64,000 nucleotides of DNA from Pseudomonas oryzae (GCF_900104805.1 NZ_LT629751.1:4300501-4364500), one strand, 5' to 3'. Positions 24,387-41,403 are shown, counted from the stretch's first letter. Translations and numbers: made by a program. The notes: generated by a model from the sequence alone, not told the origin.

Positions 24387-24421
24387 CTGTGTATTTGTAC
24401 AGTGCTTGGTTATTTATACAG
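24387..24421 (-). promoter_or_regulatory. LexA (SOS) boxes upstream of recN
   Basis: CTGTGTATTTGTACAG at 24387-24402 fits the LexA consensus CTG-N10-CAG with the expected AT-rich core. A weaker second site, TTGGTTATTTATACAG, follows at 24406-24421 with one arm imperfect. The first lies 22 bases before the recN ATG. Tandem LexA boxes upstream of recN are also known in E. coli. Confidence 0.82.
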
Positions 24422-24447
24422 TAGCCAACTTTGTCGCGGCAATCCCC

Positions 24448-24474
24448 CTTGAAGCGGACGCGCGCGCCCCCATA
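24448..24474 (+). promoter_or_regulatory. sigma-32 heat-shock promoter of grpE-dnaK-dnaJ
   Basis: CTTGAA at 24448-24453, preceded by CCC, then a 13-base spacer and CCCCATAT at 24467-24474. This matches the RpoH consensus CCCTTGAA-N13/17-CCCCATNT almost exactly. The grpE ATG is about 55 bases downstream. Confidence 0.92.
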
Positions 24475-24529
24475 TAGGCGGACTGAATCGCGGGCCATGC
24501 GCCCGAGCGTTGTTTTCAAGGAGACATCC

Positions 24530-25069
24530 ATGGCTGACGAACACAAGCTTGATCCGCAGGGCCCCGAGGCCGAGGTGCAGGACGCGGCGGCAACCGCCGG
24601 CGACGATCTGGCGCAGCGCGTGCAGGCGCTCGAGGAGCAGCTGGCCGAGGCCCGCGACCAGTCCCTGCGTGCCGTGGCCGAACTGCAGAACGTGCGTCGC
24701 CGTGCCGAACAGGATGTGGAGAAGGCGCACAAGTTCGCCCTGGAGAAGTTCGCCAGCGACCTGCTGCTGGTGGTCGACAGTCTGGAACGCGGCCTGGAGC
24801 TGTCCGATCCGGCCAACGAGGCCATCCGTCCGATGCGCGAAGGCATGGAACTGACCCTCAAGGCCTTCCACGACACCCTCAAGCGCTACCAGGTCGAAGC
24901 CATCGATCCGCACGGCGAGCCGTTCAACCCGGAGCATCACCAGGCCATGGCCATGGAGGCCAACGGCAGCGTCGAGCCGGGCAGCGTGCTCAAGGTGTTC
25001 CAGAAGGGCTACCTGCTCAATGGTCGTCTGCTGCGCCCCGCCATGGTGGTGGTCAGCAAGGCCGAGTGA
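24530..25069 (+). CDS. grpE: nucleotide exchange factor GrpE
   Basis: DnaK nucleotide-exchange factor, 179 aa from the ATG at 24530 ([17 protein letters not shown]), with AAGGAGA just upstream. Acidic N-terminus, long dimerising coiled coil ([20 protein letters not shown]), then the C-terminal beta domain ([14 protein letters not shown] and [19 protein letters not shown]). First gene of the heat-shock operon. Confidence 0.97.
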   Translation: MADEHKLDPQGPEAEVQDAAATAGDDLAQRVQALEEQLAEARDQSLRAVAELQNVRRRAEQDVEKAHKFALEKFASDLLLVVDSLERGLELSDPANEAIRPMREGMELTLKAFHDTLKRYQVEAIDPHGEPFNPEHHQAMAMEANGSVEPGSVLKVFQKGYLLNGRLLRPAMVVVSKAE

Positions 25070-25187
25070 ATCAATCGCCGGGAATGCCCTTGAAAGCCGT
25101 CGGGGCATCCCCATCTGTAGTGCCAAGCATCGAGTCATCCGGGCGGCCGCGCGAGGCCGCCGGAATCCAAGTTTCGGGAGAGTGAAT

Positions 25188-27113
<1,926 letters not shown>

Positions 27114-27171
27114 GCGTCACGCTTGCTTCCGCCCCCGGCCTGGCGCGCGTCTGCGTCAGGCCTGAACCGCC

Positions 27172-27193
27172 ACGCGGGAGCTTGCTCCCGCGT
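27172..27193. repeat. REP-like hairpin between dnaK and dnaJ
   Basis: acgcgggagcttgctcccgcgt is a palindrome with 9-10 bp arms and a tight loop. The gcgggagc/gctcccgc core resembles the commonest Pseudomonas REP units. It may shield the dnaK 3' end and reduce dnaJ read-through (inference). Confidence 0.6.
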
Positions 27194-27234
27194 CGGCGTG
27201 TCTGGGGAAGATGAAATCGGAGTGCACGAGATCC

Positions 27235-28362
27235 ATGGCAAAACGTGACTATTACGAGGTGCTCGGTGTCGAGCGCGGCGCCAGCGAGGCGGAGCTGAAG
27301 AAGGCCTACCGTCGCCTGGCCATGAAGTACCACCCGGACCGCAACCCCGACGACAAGGCGGCCGAGGAGAAATTCAAGGAGGCCAACGAGGCCTACGAGG
27401 TGCTCTCCGACGCCAGCAAGCGCGCCGCCTACGACCAGTACGGGCATGCCGGCGTCGATCCGAGCATGGGCGGCGGTGCCGGTTTCGGCGCCGGTGGCGC
27501 CAACTTCTCCGATATCTTCGGCGATGTGTTCAGCGACTTCTTCGGCGGCGGGCGCGGCGGCTCGCGCGGCGGCCCGCAGCGCGGCGCCGACCTGCGCTAC
27601 ACCCTCGAGCTGGACCTCGAGGAAGCGGTGCGCGGCACCACGGTGACCATCCGTGTGCCGACCCTGGTGGCGTGCAAGACCTGCGACGGCAGCGGCGCCA
27701 AGAAGGGCAGCTCGCCGGTGACCTGTACCACCTGCGGCGGCATCGGTCAGGTGCGCATGCAGCAGGGCTTCTTCTCGGTGCAGCAGACCTGCCCGCGCTG
27801 TCATGGCAGCGGCAAGATGATTTCCGACCCGTGCGGCAGCTGTCATGGCCAGGGGCGCGTCGAGGAGCACAAGACCCTTTCGGTCAAGGTGCCGGCCGGC
27901 GTCGATACCGGCGATCGCATCCGTCTGGCCGGCGAGGGCGAGGCCGGTACACTGGGCGGCCCGGCCGGCGACCTGTACGTGGTGGTCAACGTGCGCGAGC
28001 ATGCGATCTTCCAGCGCGACGGTAAGCACCTGTACTGCGAGGTGCCGATCAGCTTCGCCGACGCGGCGCTGGGGGGCGAGCTGGAGGTGCCGACCCTGGA
28101 CGGTCGGGTCAAGCTGAAGATTCCCGAGGCGACCCAGACCGGCAAGCTGTTCCGCCTGCGCGGCAAGGGTGTCGTCCCGGTGCGCGGCGGTGGTGCCGGT
28201 GACCTGATGTGTCGGGTGGTGGTGGAGACGCCGGTCAACCTCGACAAGCGTCAGCGCGAGCTGCTCGAGGAGTTCCGCGGCACCCTGCAGGGCGACAGCT
28301 CGCACTCGCCCAAGGCCAGCGGCTGGTTCGAAGGCGTGAAGCGTTTCTTCGACGATCTTTAA
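27235..28362 (+). CDS. dnaJ: co-chaperone DnaJ (Hsp40, type I)
   Basis: 375 aa from the ATG at 27235 ([18 protein letters not shown]). J domain with HPD (KYHPDRNP), a Gly/Phe-rich linker (residues ~75-115), four CxxCxGxG zinc repeats ([32 protein letters not shown]) and the C-terminal client-binding domains. It stimulates the DnaK ATPase and delivers clients. An upstream in-frame ATG at 27211 adds eight non-family residues and is rejected. Confidence 0.98.
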   Translation: MAKRDYYEVLGVERGASEAELKKAYRRLAMKYHPDRNPDDKAAEEKFKEANEAYEVLSDASKRAAYDQYGHAGVDPSMGGGAGFGAGGANFSDIFGDVFSDFFGGGRGGSRGGPQRGADLRYTLELDLEEAVRGTTVTIRVPTLVACKTCDGSGAKKGSSPVTCTTCGGIGQVRMQQGFFSVQQTCPRCHGSGKMISDPCGSCHGQGRVEEHKTLSVKVPAGVDTGDRIRLAGEGEAGTLGGPAGDLYVVVNVREHAIFQRDGKHLYCEVPISFADAALGGELEVPTLDGRVKLKIPEATQTGKLFRLRGKGVVPVRGGGAGDLMCRVVVETPVNLDKRQRELLEEFRGTLQGDSSHSPKASGWFEGVKRFFDDL

Positions 28363-29217
<855 letters not shown>

Positions 29218-29223
29218 CTGTCG

Positions 29224-29245
29224 CCGGCCGCGGTTTTGCGGCCGG
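29224..29245 (+). terminator. hairpin after dapB
   Basis: ccggccgc-ggtttt-gcggccgg: an 8-bp GC-only perfect stem starting 7 bases after the dapB stop. There is no T-run directly after, so termination efficiency is uncertain. Confidence 0.5.
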
Positions 29246-29292
29246 ACGTGCCCCGCGAGGGTGCAGTGGCCGGCGCAGACGCCGCAGGCCCC

Positions 29293-29321
29293 TTTCCGCT
29301 GGATGATTTTTGTACTAAAAT
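29293..29321 (+). promoter_or_regulatory. candidate carAB promoter
   Basis: A -10-like TAAAAT at 29316-29321 stands in an AT-rich patch, with a weak -35 (TTTCCG-like) 17 bases upstream. Directly downstream are two direct TGTCCA repeats, 29334-29339 and 29356-29361, spaced 22 bases. The spacing resembles the two half-sites of Pseudomonas ArgR operators (TGTCGC type), and carA is a known ArgR target in that genus. The match is imperfect, so ArgR control here is a hypothesis. Confidence 0.35.
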
Positions 29322-29377
29322 CTCAATCCAGTGTGTCCATTAAGAGCATGCAAAGTGTCCAAATCAAAGCGGGGTGA
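29303..29377 (+). CDS. possible carA leader peptide
   Basis: A 24-codon frame, ATG at 29303 to TGA at 29377, ends inside the ascending arm of the terminator hairpin. A shorter version from the ATG at 29348 encodes nine residues (MQSVQIKAG). The longer start would lie upstream of the predicted transcription start. Neither has a clear ribosome-binding site. Position relative to the hairpin is what one expects for attenuation by coupled translation, but coding is not proven. Confidence 0.3.
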   Translation: MIFVLKSQSSVSIKSMQSVQIKAG

Positions 29378-29405
29378 TGTGGTTCTCACGTCATTCCGCT
29401 TTTTT
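29368..29405 (+). terminator. Rho-independent terminator/attenuator in the carA leader
   Basis: agcggggtgatgtg (29368-29381) pairs over all 14 positions, with three G-T wobbles, with cacgtcattccgct (29387-29400). The loop is 5 bases and a run of six T follows. It sits 46 bases before the carA start and 150 bases after dapB. Placement in the carA leader suggests pyrimidine- or arginine-linked attenuation; it could also be a simple boundary terminator if the car promoter lies after it, but little space remains. Confidence 0.8.
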
Positions 29406-29450
29406 GCAGCCTGAATTTGCATGAAACGGCTCTATTTACGGGAGGTCTTC

Positions 29451-30587
<1,137 letters not shown>

Positions 30588-30623
30588 GACTGCCGACAGA
30601 TCAACGGATTCGTGTGAGTAAAC

Positions 30624-33841
<3,218 letters not shown>

Positions 33842-33845
<4 letters not shown>

Positions 33846-34315
33846 GCAAGTTCCCGATGACTGTCCAGGGCGTGCGCGCCCTGGAAGAGGAGCTGAAGCT
33901 CCTCAAGACCGAGCGGCCGAAGATCAGCCAGGCGATCGCCGAGGCGCGCGAACTGGGCGATCTCAAGGAAAACGCCGAGTACCACGCCGCCCGCGAGCAG
34001 CAGGGACTGATGGAGGCGCGCATCCGCGACATCGAGGCCAAGCTGTCCAATGCGCAGGTCATCGACGTCAGCGCGATTCCGCGCACCGGCAAGGTGATCT
34101 TCGGTACCACCGTGGACATCGCCAACTGCGAGACCGACGAGACGGTGACCTACCAGATCGTCGGTGACGACGAGGCCGACATCAAGGCCGGCAAGATCTC
34201 CGTCAGTTCGCCCATCGCCCGTGCCCTGGTGGGCAAGGAGGAGGGGGACGTGGTGATCGTGCAGACCCCCGGCGGCAAGGTCGAGTACGAGATCGTCGAG
34301 GTGCGTCATATCTGA
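33842..34315 (+). CDS. greA: transcription elongation factor GreA
   Basis: 157-aa factor that stimulates RNA cleavage in backtracked RNA polymerase. N-terminal coiled coil with the acidic tip ([20 protein letters not shown]) and C-terminal FKBP-like domain ([18 protein letters not shown]). The ATG overlaps the carB stop by 4 bases, coupling it to carAB. Confidence 0.97.
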
Positions 34316-34322
34316 GCGGGCG

Positions 34323-34733
34323 CTGCCGCGCCCGCCGGCACGCGCCGGCGCCATCAGCTGGCGCCTGGCGCAGACCTTCTGGGTCGGTGGGCTGTGGCTG
34401 CTCTACTTCGTGCTGCTGCCGGCGCTGGAGCACTACGGTCTGGCGCCGGTGCTGCTGGCGGATATCTCCGCCAGTCTGGTGCCCCTGCTGCTCGGCTTCG
34501 CCGGCTTCTGCGCCCTGCTGCAGAAGCTGGTGCTGGCCCAGGCGGAGGGGTTGCGCGGGTTGTGGGGGGATTTTCGCGGGCAGCTGCTGAGCGCGGTGCT
34601 GCTGCTGGTGCTGGCGTTCTTCGCTGGATCCTGGCTGGAGCTGGCTGACGAGCGCTGGCAGCTGTTCTGTTACCTGGCCGTGGCGACCTGCGGTCTGGTG
34701 CTGGTGCTGCAGCCGGTCCCCGGCGAGCAGTGA
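34323..34733 (+). CDS. DUF4149 membrane protein with no canonical start codon
   Basis: Small inner-membrane protein with about four helices, in the usual place between greA and yhbY. The first helix (RLAQTFWVGGLWLLYFVLL) is encoded in frame. From the upstream stop at 34254 to residue 30, however, there is no ATG, GTG or TTG: the first is GTG at 34410, inside helix 1. The most plausible start is CTG at 34323 (136 aa) or ATA at 34308, which overlaps the greA stop. Function unknown; the frame is intact, so a non-AUG start is more likely than decay. Confidence 0.65.
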   Translation: MPRPPARAGAISWRLAQTFWVGGLWLLYFVLLPALEHYGLAPVLLADISASLVPLLLGFAGFCALLQKLVLAQAEGLRGLWGDFRGQLLSAVLLLVLAFFAGSWLELADERWQLFCYLAVATCGLVLVLQPVPGEQ

Positions 34734-34738
34734 GAGAC

Positions 34739-34764
34739 CGGGCGATGCCGCGCGGCATCGCCCG
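34739..34764. terminator. hairpin between DUF4149 and yhbY genes
   Basis: Perfect 12-bp arms (cgggcgatgccg / cggcatcgcccg) with a 2-base spacer between two convergent genes. There is no T-run, but position and stem strength suggest a 3'-end element for both. Confidence 0.55.
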
Positions 34765-34772
34765 GGCGCCAC

Positions 34773-35084
34773 TCAGATCGAGTGGCGGACGATGTTCGAC
34801 AGCTGGCGGTTCTGCTTGGCCGCCTTGCGATAGACCAGCGCCATCTTGCCGATCACCTGCACCAGTTCGCAGCGCGCCTGCTGGCACAGCTCGTCGATCA
34901 GGGTGCGGCGGTCGTCGCGTTCGGTCAGGGCGAACTTGACCTTGATCAGCTCGTGATCGTTCAGTGCCCGCTCCAGTTCGGCCAGTACGCCTTCGGTCAG
35001 GCCGTGTTCCGCGACTATCAATACCGGATTCAGGTGGTGGCCGATAGATTTGTATTGTTTCTTCTGCTCGTTGGTGAGCGGCAT
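34773..35084 (-). CDS. yhbY: CRM-domain RNA-binding protein YhbY
   Basis: 103-aa ribosome-assembly factor of the YhbY/CRS1 family that binds 50S precursors. It starts MPLTNEQKKQYKSIGHHLNP at 35084, then VLIVAEHGLTEGVLAELERAL and the GxxG-like loop. A longer frame to 35189 would run into the divergent rlmE start region and is rejected. Normally divergent from rlmE; here rlmE is decayed. Confidence 0.95.
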   Translation of the reverse strand: MPLTNEQKKQYKSIGHHLNPVLIVAEHGLTEGVLAELERALNDHELIKVKFALTERDDRRTLIDELCQQARCELVQVIGKMALVYRKAAKQNRQLSNIVRHSI

Positions 35085-35166
35085 AATCTGACCCTTGCGT
35101 CCGATCCAGTGAAAAGCGGCAGCTAGTGTACCCGAGAGTCGGTATGCCGCCCAGATGAGGTGCCCC

Positions 35167-35553
35167 GTGGCCCGTTCCAAGGCCAGCACGCGCTGGCTGA
35201 AAGAGCATTACGACAACCGCGTTAAGATGACGCAGAGTGGCGGCTATCGCTCGCGCGGCCCCTCGAGGCAATCGGAGAGCAGCCGGTAGACCTTGTGATT
35301 TCCGACATGGCCCCCAATTATGGGTAGGGGGATGGCTGCTTCCCAGTTGCGCGTTCTGTGGCTGTACGCATGGGGGCGGATGTGGGGGCGCTCGGCGGCA
35401 TTTTCCGATCAGGTTTTTTCCGGGCGAAAGCCTCGGCGCCAGCCACGGGAAGGTGTGCGAGTCGTTCGACAAGATGCAGATGTGCAGATGAGTTCGTCGC
35501 GTGAACGCTCGCGCGAGCAATCCCTGCTCGCTCGCGGCTTCCGCGGGGCCTAG
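35167..35553 (+). pseudogene. rlmE: decayed rlmE (ftsJ/rrmJ), 23S rRNA U2552 2'-O-methyltransferase
   Basis: Three collinear fragments of RlmE in different frames. (1) GTG at 35167: VARSKASTRWLKEHYDN... to GGYRSR, then a TAG at 35287 after 40 codons. (2) Another frame, 35262-35327: LEAIGEQPVDLVISDMAPN, the catalytic-Asp strand, then TAG. (3) A frame near 35400-35491, IRFFPGE...SFDKMQM, corresponding to the VKVFQGE...FDKVQM region, with a stop at 35489; after one more frameshift SSSRERSREQSLLARGFRGA reaches TAG at 35553. The SAM-binding DLGAAPGGW region is gone (roughly 75 codons missing between fragments 1 and 2). The whole spans 387 bases against the usual ~620. It lies exactly where rlmE belongs, between yhbY and ftsH. 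Multiple lesions exclude a single sequencing error. Confidence 0.88.
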
Positions 35554-35699
35554 ACTGCAGCATGACCCGTGGTGACGGGTCAAACCAGGTTACAACCCGC
35601 TCTGCCAGCAATCGGGCGGCTGTAGTAAGTTAGGGCGGCGCAGATCCGGCCGTCATGTGAAGCGGTTTCCAGGCGGGGCCGGTCAGAGAGGGTAGGCAA
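35554..35699 (+). promoter_or_regulatory. ftsH leader region
   Basis: 146 bases between the rlmE remnant and ftsH with no coding signal. gacccgtggtgacgggtc (35570-35580 area) can form a short hairpin. gagagggtagg at 35686-35696 is the ribosome-binding site for the TTG start of ftsH. With rlmE decayed, ftsH must rely on the old rlmE promoter upstream of 35167 or on one here. Confidence 0.4.
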
Positions 35700-37622
<1,923 letters not shown>

Positions 37623-37630
37623 TTTTTCCG

Positions 37631-38482
37631 ATGAGCAAGCATTCCACTCTAGACCGGCTGCCCTGTGGCAGCCGGTTTCTTGATTTGTCCCGTCCGCAGG
37701 TGATGGGCATCCTCAATGTCACCCCCGATTCCTTCTCCGACGGCGGGCGTTTCAACCACCGGGATGCCGCGTTGCGTCATGCCGAGGCGATGGTGCGCGC
37801 GGGAGCCACGCTGATCGACATCGGTGGCGAGTCGACCCGGCCCGGAGCGCCGCCGGTTTCCGTGCAGGAGGAGCTGGAACGCGTCTGTCCGGCGGTCGAG
37901 GTGATCGCTCGCGAGCTGGACGTGATCATCTCGGTCGACACCTCCACGGCGGTGGTGATGCGCGAGGCGGCGCGTCTCGGTGCCGGCCTGCTCAACGACG
38001 TGCGTTCGCTGCAGCGTCCCGGGGCGCTCGAGGCGGCGGCCGCCAGCGGTCTGCCGGTGTGCCTGATGCACATGCGTGGCGAGCCCGGTAACATGCAGGA
38101 CGACCCGCAGTACCCGGACATTTACACCGAAGTGCACGACTTCCTGGTCGAGCGGATGGTCGTCTGCGAGGCTGCAGGCATTCCCCGCGAGCGCATCGTG
38201 CTCGATCCGGGCTTCGGCTTCGCCAAGACCCTGGAGCACAATCTGGGATTGTTCCGTCAGCTCGAGCGCCTGCACGAGTTCAGTCTGCCGCTGCTGGTCG
38301 GGGTGTCGCGCAAGAGCATGATCGGCAAGGTACTGGACAGGCCGGTGGGGGAGCGCCTCTACGGCAGCCTCGCGCTGGCGGCCCTGGCCGTGGCCAAGGG
38401 CGCGCAGATCGTGCGCGTGCACGACGTGGCCGAGACGGTGGATGTGGTACGCATGATTGCCGCCGTGGAATGGGCGGACTGA
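37631..38482 (+). CDS. folP: dihydropteroate synthase
   Basis: Folate-pathway enzyme joining pABA to the pterin diphosphate, target of sulfonamides; 283 aa from the ATG at 37631 (MSKHSTLDRLPCGSRF). Conserved MGILNVTPDSFSDGGRF, IDIGGESTRPGAPPV, and the C-terminal RVHDVAETVDVVRM. It lies 8 bases after ftsH and 15 before glmM, the classic ftsH-folP-glmM operon. Confidence 0.97.
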   Translation: MSKHSTLDRLPCGSRFLDLSRPQVMGILNVTPDSFSDGGRFNHRDAALRHAEAMVRAGATLIDIGGESTRPGAPPVSVQEELERVCPAVEVIARELDVIISVDTSTAVVMREAARLGAGLLNDVRSLQRPGALEAAAASGLPVCLMHMRGEPGNMQDDPQYPDIYTEVHDFLVERMVVCEAAGIPRERIVLDPGFGFAKTLEHNLGLFRQLERLHEFSLPLLVGVSRKSMIGKVLDRPVGERLYGSLALAALAVAKGAQIVRVHDVAETVDVVRMIAAVEWAD

Positions 38483-38497
38483 CAGCAGGATGAAAGC

Positions 38498-39841
38498 ATG
38501 AGCAGAAAGTATTTCGGCACCGACGGTATCCGTGGCCGCGTCGGCGAGTTCCCCATCACCCCCGAGTTCATGCTCAAGCTGGGCTGGGCTGCGGGGATGG
38601 CTTTCCGCCGCCAGGGGCACTGCAAGGTGCTGATCGGCAAGGACACCCGGATCTCCGGCTACATGTTCGAGTCGGCCCTGCAGGCCGGCCTGATCGCCTC
38701 CGGAGCCGACGTCATGCTGCTTGGTCCGATGCCGACGCCGGCGGTGGCCTACCTGACGCGCACTTTCCACGCCGATGCGGGGATCGTGATCAGCGCCTCG
38801 CACAACCCGCACCACGACAACGGCATCAAGTTCTTCTCCGGCAAGGGTACCAAGCTTCCCGATGACGTCGAGCTGATGATCGAGCAGCTGTTGGACGAGC
38901 CCATGGTCGTGGCTGAGTCCGATCAGCTGGGCAAGGCCTCGCGGGTCAACGATGCCGCCGGCCGCTACATCGAGTTCTGCAAGAGCAGCGTGCCGACCAG
39001 TACCGACTTCTCCGGCCTCAAGCTGGTGCTCGATTGCGCCCATGGCGCGACCTACAAGGTGGCGCCCAGCGTATTTCGCGAACTGGGCGCCGAGGTCTCG
39101 GTGATTGCCGCGCAGCCCGACGGCCTCAACATCAATGCCGGGGTCGGCTCCACCCACATGGAGGCGCTGCAGCAAGTAGTGGTCGAGCGCGGGGCCGACC
39201 TGGGTATCGCCTTCGATGGCGACGGCGACCGCGTGCTGATGGTCGACCGTGCGGGTAACGTGGTGGACGGCGACGAGTTGCTCTACATCATCGCCACCGA
39301 TCTGCAGGAGCGTGACCGTTTGCCGGCGGGCAGCGGCGTGGTCGGCACCCTGATGAGCAACCTGGGGCTCGAGCTTGCCCTGCAGGCGCGCGGTATCCCG
39401 CTGGTGCGTGCCAAGGTCGGCGACCGCTACGTGATGGCGGAGATGCTCGAACGTGGCTGGGTTCTGGGCGGCGAAAACTCGGGGCATATCGTCTGCATGC
39501 AGCACACCACCACCGGCGACGCCATCATCGCAGCGCTGCAGGTTCTGCTGGCTCTGCGTCGGCGCGGGCAGACCCTGGCCGAGGCACTGGCAGGACTCAG
39601 CAAGTGCCCGCAGGTGCTGATCAATGTGCGTCTGGGCGGGGCTGTCGACCCGGTGGCCCATCCGCAGGTGCAGGACGCCTGTGCGCGGGTCACCGAGGCG
39701 ATGGCCGGGCGTGGTCGGGTGCTGCTGCGCAAGTCGGGCACCGAGCCGTTGGTGCGGGTCATGGTCGAGGGGGATGAGGAAGCGCTGGTGCGTCGCCATG
39801 CGGAAGACCTGGCTGCACTGGTCAAAACGGTATGTGCTTGA
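38498..39841 (+). CDS. glmM: phosphoglucosamine mutase
   Basis: 447-aa enzyme converting glucosamine-6-P to glucosamine-1-P for peptidoglycan and LPS. The phosphoserine loop [16 protein letters not shown] puts the catalytic Ser near residue 101. The metal loop DGDGDR and the sugar loop GGENSGHI are present, as is the C-terminal phosphate-binding [15 protein letters not shown]. Confidence 0.97.
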   Translation: MSRKYFGTDGIRGRVGEFPITPEFMLKLGWAAGMAFRRQGHCKVLIGKDTRISGYMFESALQAGLIASGADVMLLGPMPTPAVAYLTRTFHADAGIVISASHNPHHDNGIKFFSGKGTKLPDDVELMIEQLLDEPMVVAESDQLGKASRVNDAAGRYIEFCKSSVPTSTDFSGLKLVLDCAHGATYKVAPSVFRELGAEVSVIAAQPDGLNINAGVGSTHMEALQQVVVERGADLGIAFDGDGDRVLMVDRAGNVVDGDELLYIIATDLQERDRLPAGSGVVGTLMSNLGLELALQARGIPLVRAKVGDRYVMAEMLERGWVLGGENSGHIVCMQHTTTGDAIIAALQVLLALRRRGQTLAEALAGLSKCPQVLINVRLGGAVDPVAHPQVQDACARVTEAMAGRGRVLLRKSGTEPLVRVMVEGDEEALVRRHAEDLAALVKTVCA

Positions 39842-39905
39842 TTTCGCTTGCCAGTTTGCCAATGCTTGAGTAACATCTGCGCCCACTTTGGACGACGAGG
39901 TTCGC

Positions 39906-40661
39906 ATGCGCCGCCCGCTGGTCGCTGGTAACTGGAAGATGCATGGCACGCTTGCCAGCGTCTCCGAGCTGATCAAAGGTTTGCGCAAGCTGGCGCTGCC
40001 GGTTGATGTCGATGTTGTCGTCATGCCTCCTGCGTTGTACCTGTCCCAGGTGGTTGCTGGGTTGGAAGGCAAGGGCGTCGAGGTAGGCGCGCAGAATTGT
40101 GCTGCCGAGCCTCTGCAGGGCGCGCTGACCGGTGAGGTCGCCGCTGTGCAGTTGGTGGATGTCGGCTGCCGCTATGTGCTGGTCGGTCATTCCGAACGGC
40201 GCATGCTGCTCGGTGAAGGCGATGCGCTGATCGCGCGCAAGTTTGCTGCGGCGCAGTCCTGTGGTCTGGTTCCGGTGCTGTGCGTCGGCGAGACCCGGGA
40301 AGAGCGCGAGGCAGGGCGGACGATCGAGGTCGTGTCCCGGCAGATCGATGCGGTGCTCGAAGCGGTTGGTGTCGGCGCGTTTGTGCGCGCGGTTGTGGCT
40401 TATGAGCCGGTCTGGGCAATCGGTACCGGATTGACGGCCACTCCGGAGCAGGCGCAGGAAGTGCACGCAGCCATTCGTGCCCAGTTGGCGGCCGAAGATG
40501 CTGTCGTGGCTGCCGGGGTCAGGATCCTGTACGGTGGCAGCGTCAAGGCTGCCAGTGCTGCCGAGTTGTTCGGTATGCCGGATATCGATGGGGGGTTGGT
40601 TGGTGGTGCCTCCCTCAATGCGGATGAGTTCGGTGCGATCTGTCGCGCCGCGGGAAGCTGA
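39906..40661 (+). CDS. tpiA: triosephosphate isomerase
   Basis: 251-aa TIM-barrel enzyme of glycolysis/gluconeogenesis. Start at the ATG 39906 ([15 protein letters not shown]) with GAGG just before; a TTG in frame at 39888 is possible but unsupported. Active-site Lys in GNWKMH, His in GHSERR, and the [10 protein letters not shown] catalytic-Glu signature. Codon use shifts here to more T-ending codons than in glmM. Confidence 0.97.
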   Translation: MRRPLVAGNWKMHGTLASVSELIKGLRKLALPVDVDVVVMPPALYLSQVVAGLEGKGVEVGAQNCAAEPLQGALTGEVAAVQLVDVGCRYVLVGHSERRMLLGEGDALIARKFAAAQSCGLVPVLCVGETREEREAGRTIEVVSRQIDAVLEAVGVGAFVRAVVAYEPVWAIGTGLTATPEQAQEVHAAIRAQLAAEDAVVAAGVRILYGGSVKAASAAELFGMPDIDGGLVGGASLNADEFGAICRAAGS

Positions 40662-40664
40662 AAG

Positions 40665-41045
40665 ATGCTCGAGACAGTAGTGATTGTGGTTCATCTGCTG
40701 GTTGCTCTGGGCCTGGTTGGTCTGGTGCTGGTGCAGCAGGGGAAGGGCGCCGATGCTGGTGCGTCTTTCGGTGCGGGTGCTTCGGCAACCGTGTTCGGTA
40801 GTCAGGGTTCTGCTACCTTCCTGAGTCGTTTTACTGCTATACTTGCTGCTGTTTTTTTTGCAACTAGTTTGGGTTTGGCCTTTTTTGCCAAAGACAAAGC
40901 TGATATGCTTAACCAAGCTGGTTTGCCGGATCCGGCAGTACTGGAAGTTACAAGCAAGCCCGCAGCAGATGATGTGCCGGTGCTTGAAGATAAAAAGCCG
41001 GCATCTTCGGATGTGCCGGCAGGCGAAGAGCAAAAGCAGCAGTAA
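40665..41045 (+). CDS. secG: preprotein translocase subunit SecG
   Basis: 126-aa integral membrane subunit of SecYEG. It starts [20 protein letters not shown], followed by the cytosolic loop [21 protein letters not shown] and a second helix. The C-terminal ~40 residues are a Pro/Ala/Asp/Lys-rich soluble tail. It is 3 bases after tpiA. The coding sequence is conspicuously T-rich, with an eight-T run near 40852-40859, unlike the GC-rich genes on either side. Confidence 0.95.
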   Translation: MLETVVIVVHLLVALGLVGLVLVQQGKGADAGASFGAGASATVFGSQGSATFLSRFTAILAAVFFATSLGLAFFAKDKADMLNQAGLPDPAVLEVTSKPAADDVPVLEDKKPASSDVPAGEEQKQQ

Positions 41046-41068
41046 CAAGCGCTTCGCATAAAGAGTTT

Positions 41069-41154
41069 GCCGAGGTGGTGGAATTGGTAGACACGCTACC
41101 TTGAGGTGGTAGTGGCCATAGGCTGTAGGGGTTCGAGTCCCCTCCTCGGTACCA
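41069..41154 (+). tRNA. tRNA-Leu (anticodon GAG)
   Basis: 86-base class II tRNA with encoded CCA. Acceptor gccgagg pairs with cctcggt with one wobble, the anticodon stem is ctacc/ggtag with loop ttGAGgt, there is a long variable arm, and the T arm is ggggttcgagtcccc. It reads CUC/CUU. Located directly after secG, as in other pseudomonads. Confidence 0.97.
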
Positions 41155-41156
41155 AA

Positions 41157-41193
41157 CACAACAAGCCCGCTGAATGCGGGCTTTGTTGTTTCT
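41157..41193 (+). terminator. terminator after tRNA-Leu
   Basis: gcccgc-tgaat-gcgggc core, extended by complementary aacaa / ttgtt flanks and a T-rich end. It closes the secG-tRNA-Leu transcript. Confidence 0.88.
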
Positions 41194-41203
41194 AGGGCTT
41201 CAG

Positions 41204-41232
41204 TTGACCGGCGTGGCCGGGCACTGTATAGT
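41204..41232 (+). promoter_or_regulatory. promoter of initiator tRNA (metY)
   Basis: -35 TTGACC (41204-41209), a 17-base spacer, -10 TATAGT (41227-41232). The mature tRNA starts 14 bases after the -10. Strong sigma-70 match, and GC-rich DNA just upstream of the tRNA is absent. Confidence 0.88.
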
Positions 41233-41245
41233 TCATCTTCTTTGA

Positions 41246-41322
<77 letters not shown>

Positions 41323-41330
41323 GTTATGAC

Positions 41331-41356
41331 AAAAGGCCCCTTTTCAGGGGCTTTTT
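41331..41356 (+). terminator. terminator after initiator tRNA
   Basis: aaaaggcccc / ggggcttttt with a 6-base loop and T-run. Some read-through into rimP is expected by analogy with the metY operon of E. coli. Confidence 0.85.
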
Positions 41357-41403
41357 GCTAGTTGGACAGTTTGTACCACTCTTGAAGGGTGGTTACCTAC
41401 GGG

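Noticed and set aside
35237-35491. 84-codon frame taken as a small novel protein
   Set aside because: Its second half matches the RlmE C-terminal region, so it is a remnant of the decayed gene, not a new gene.
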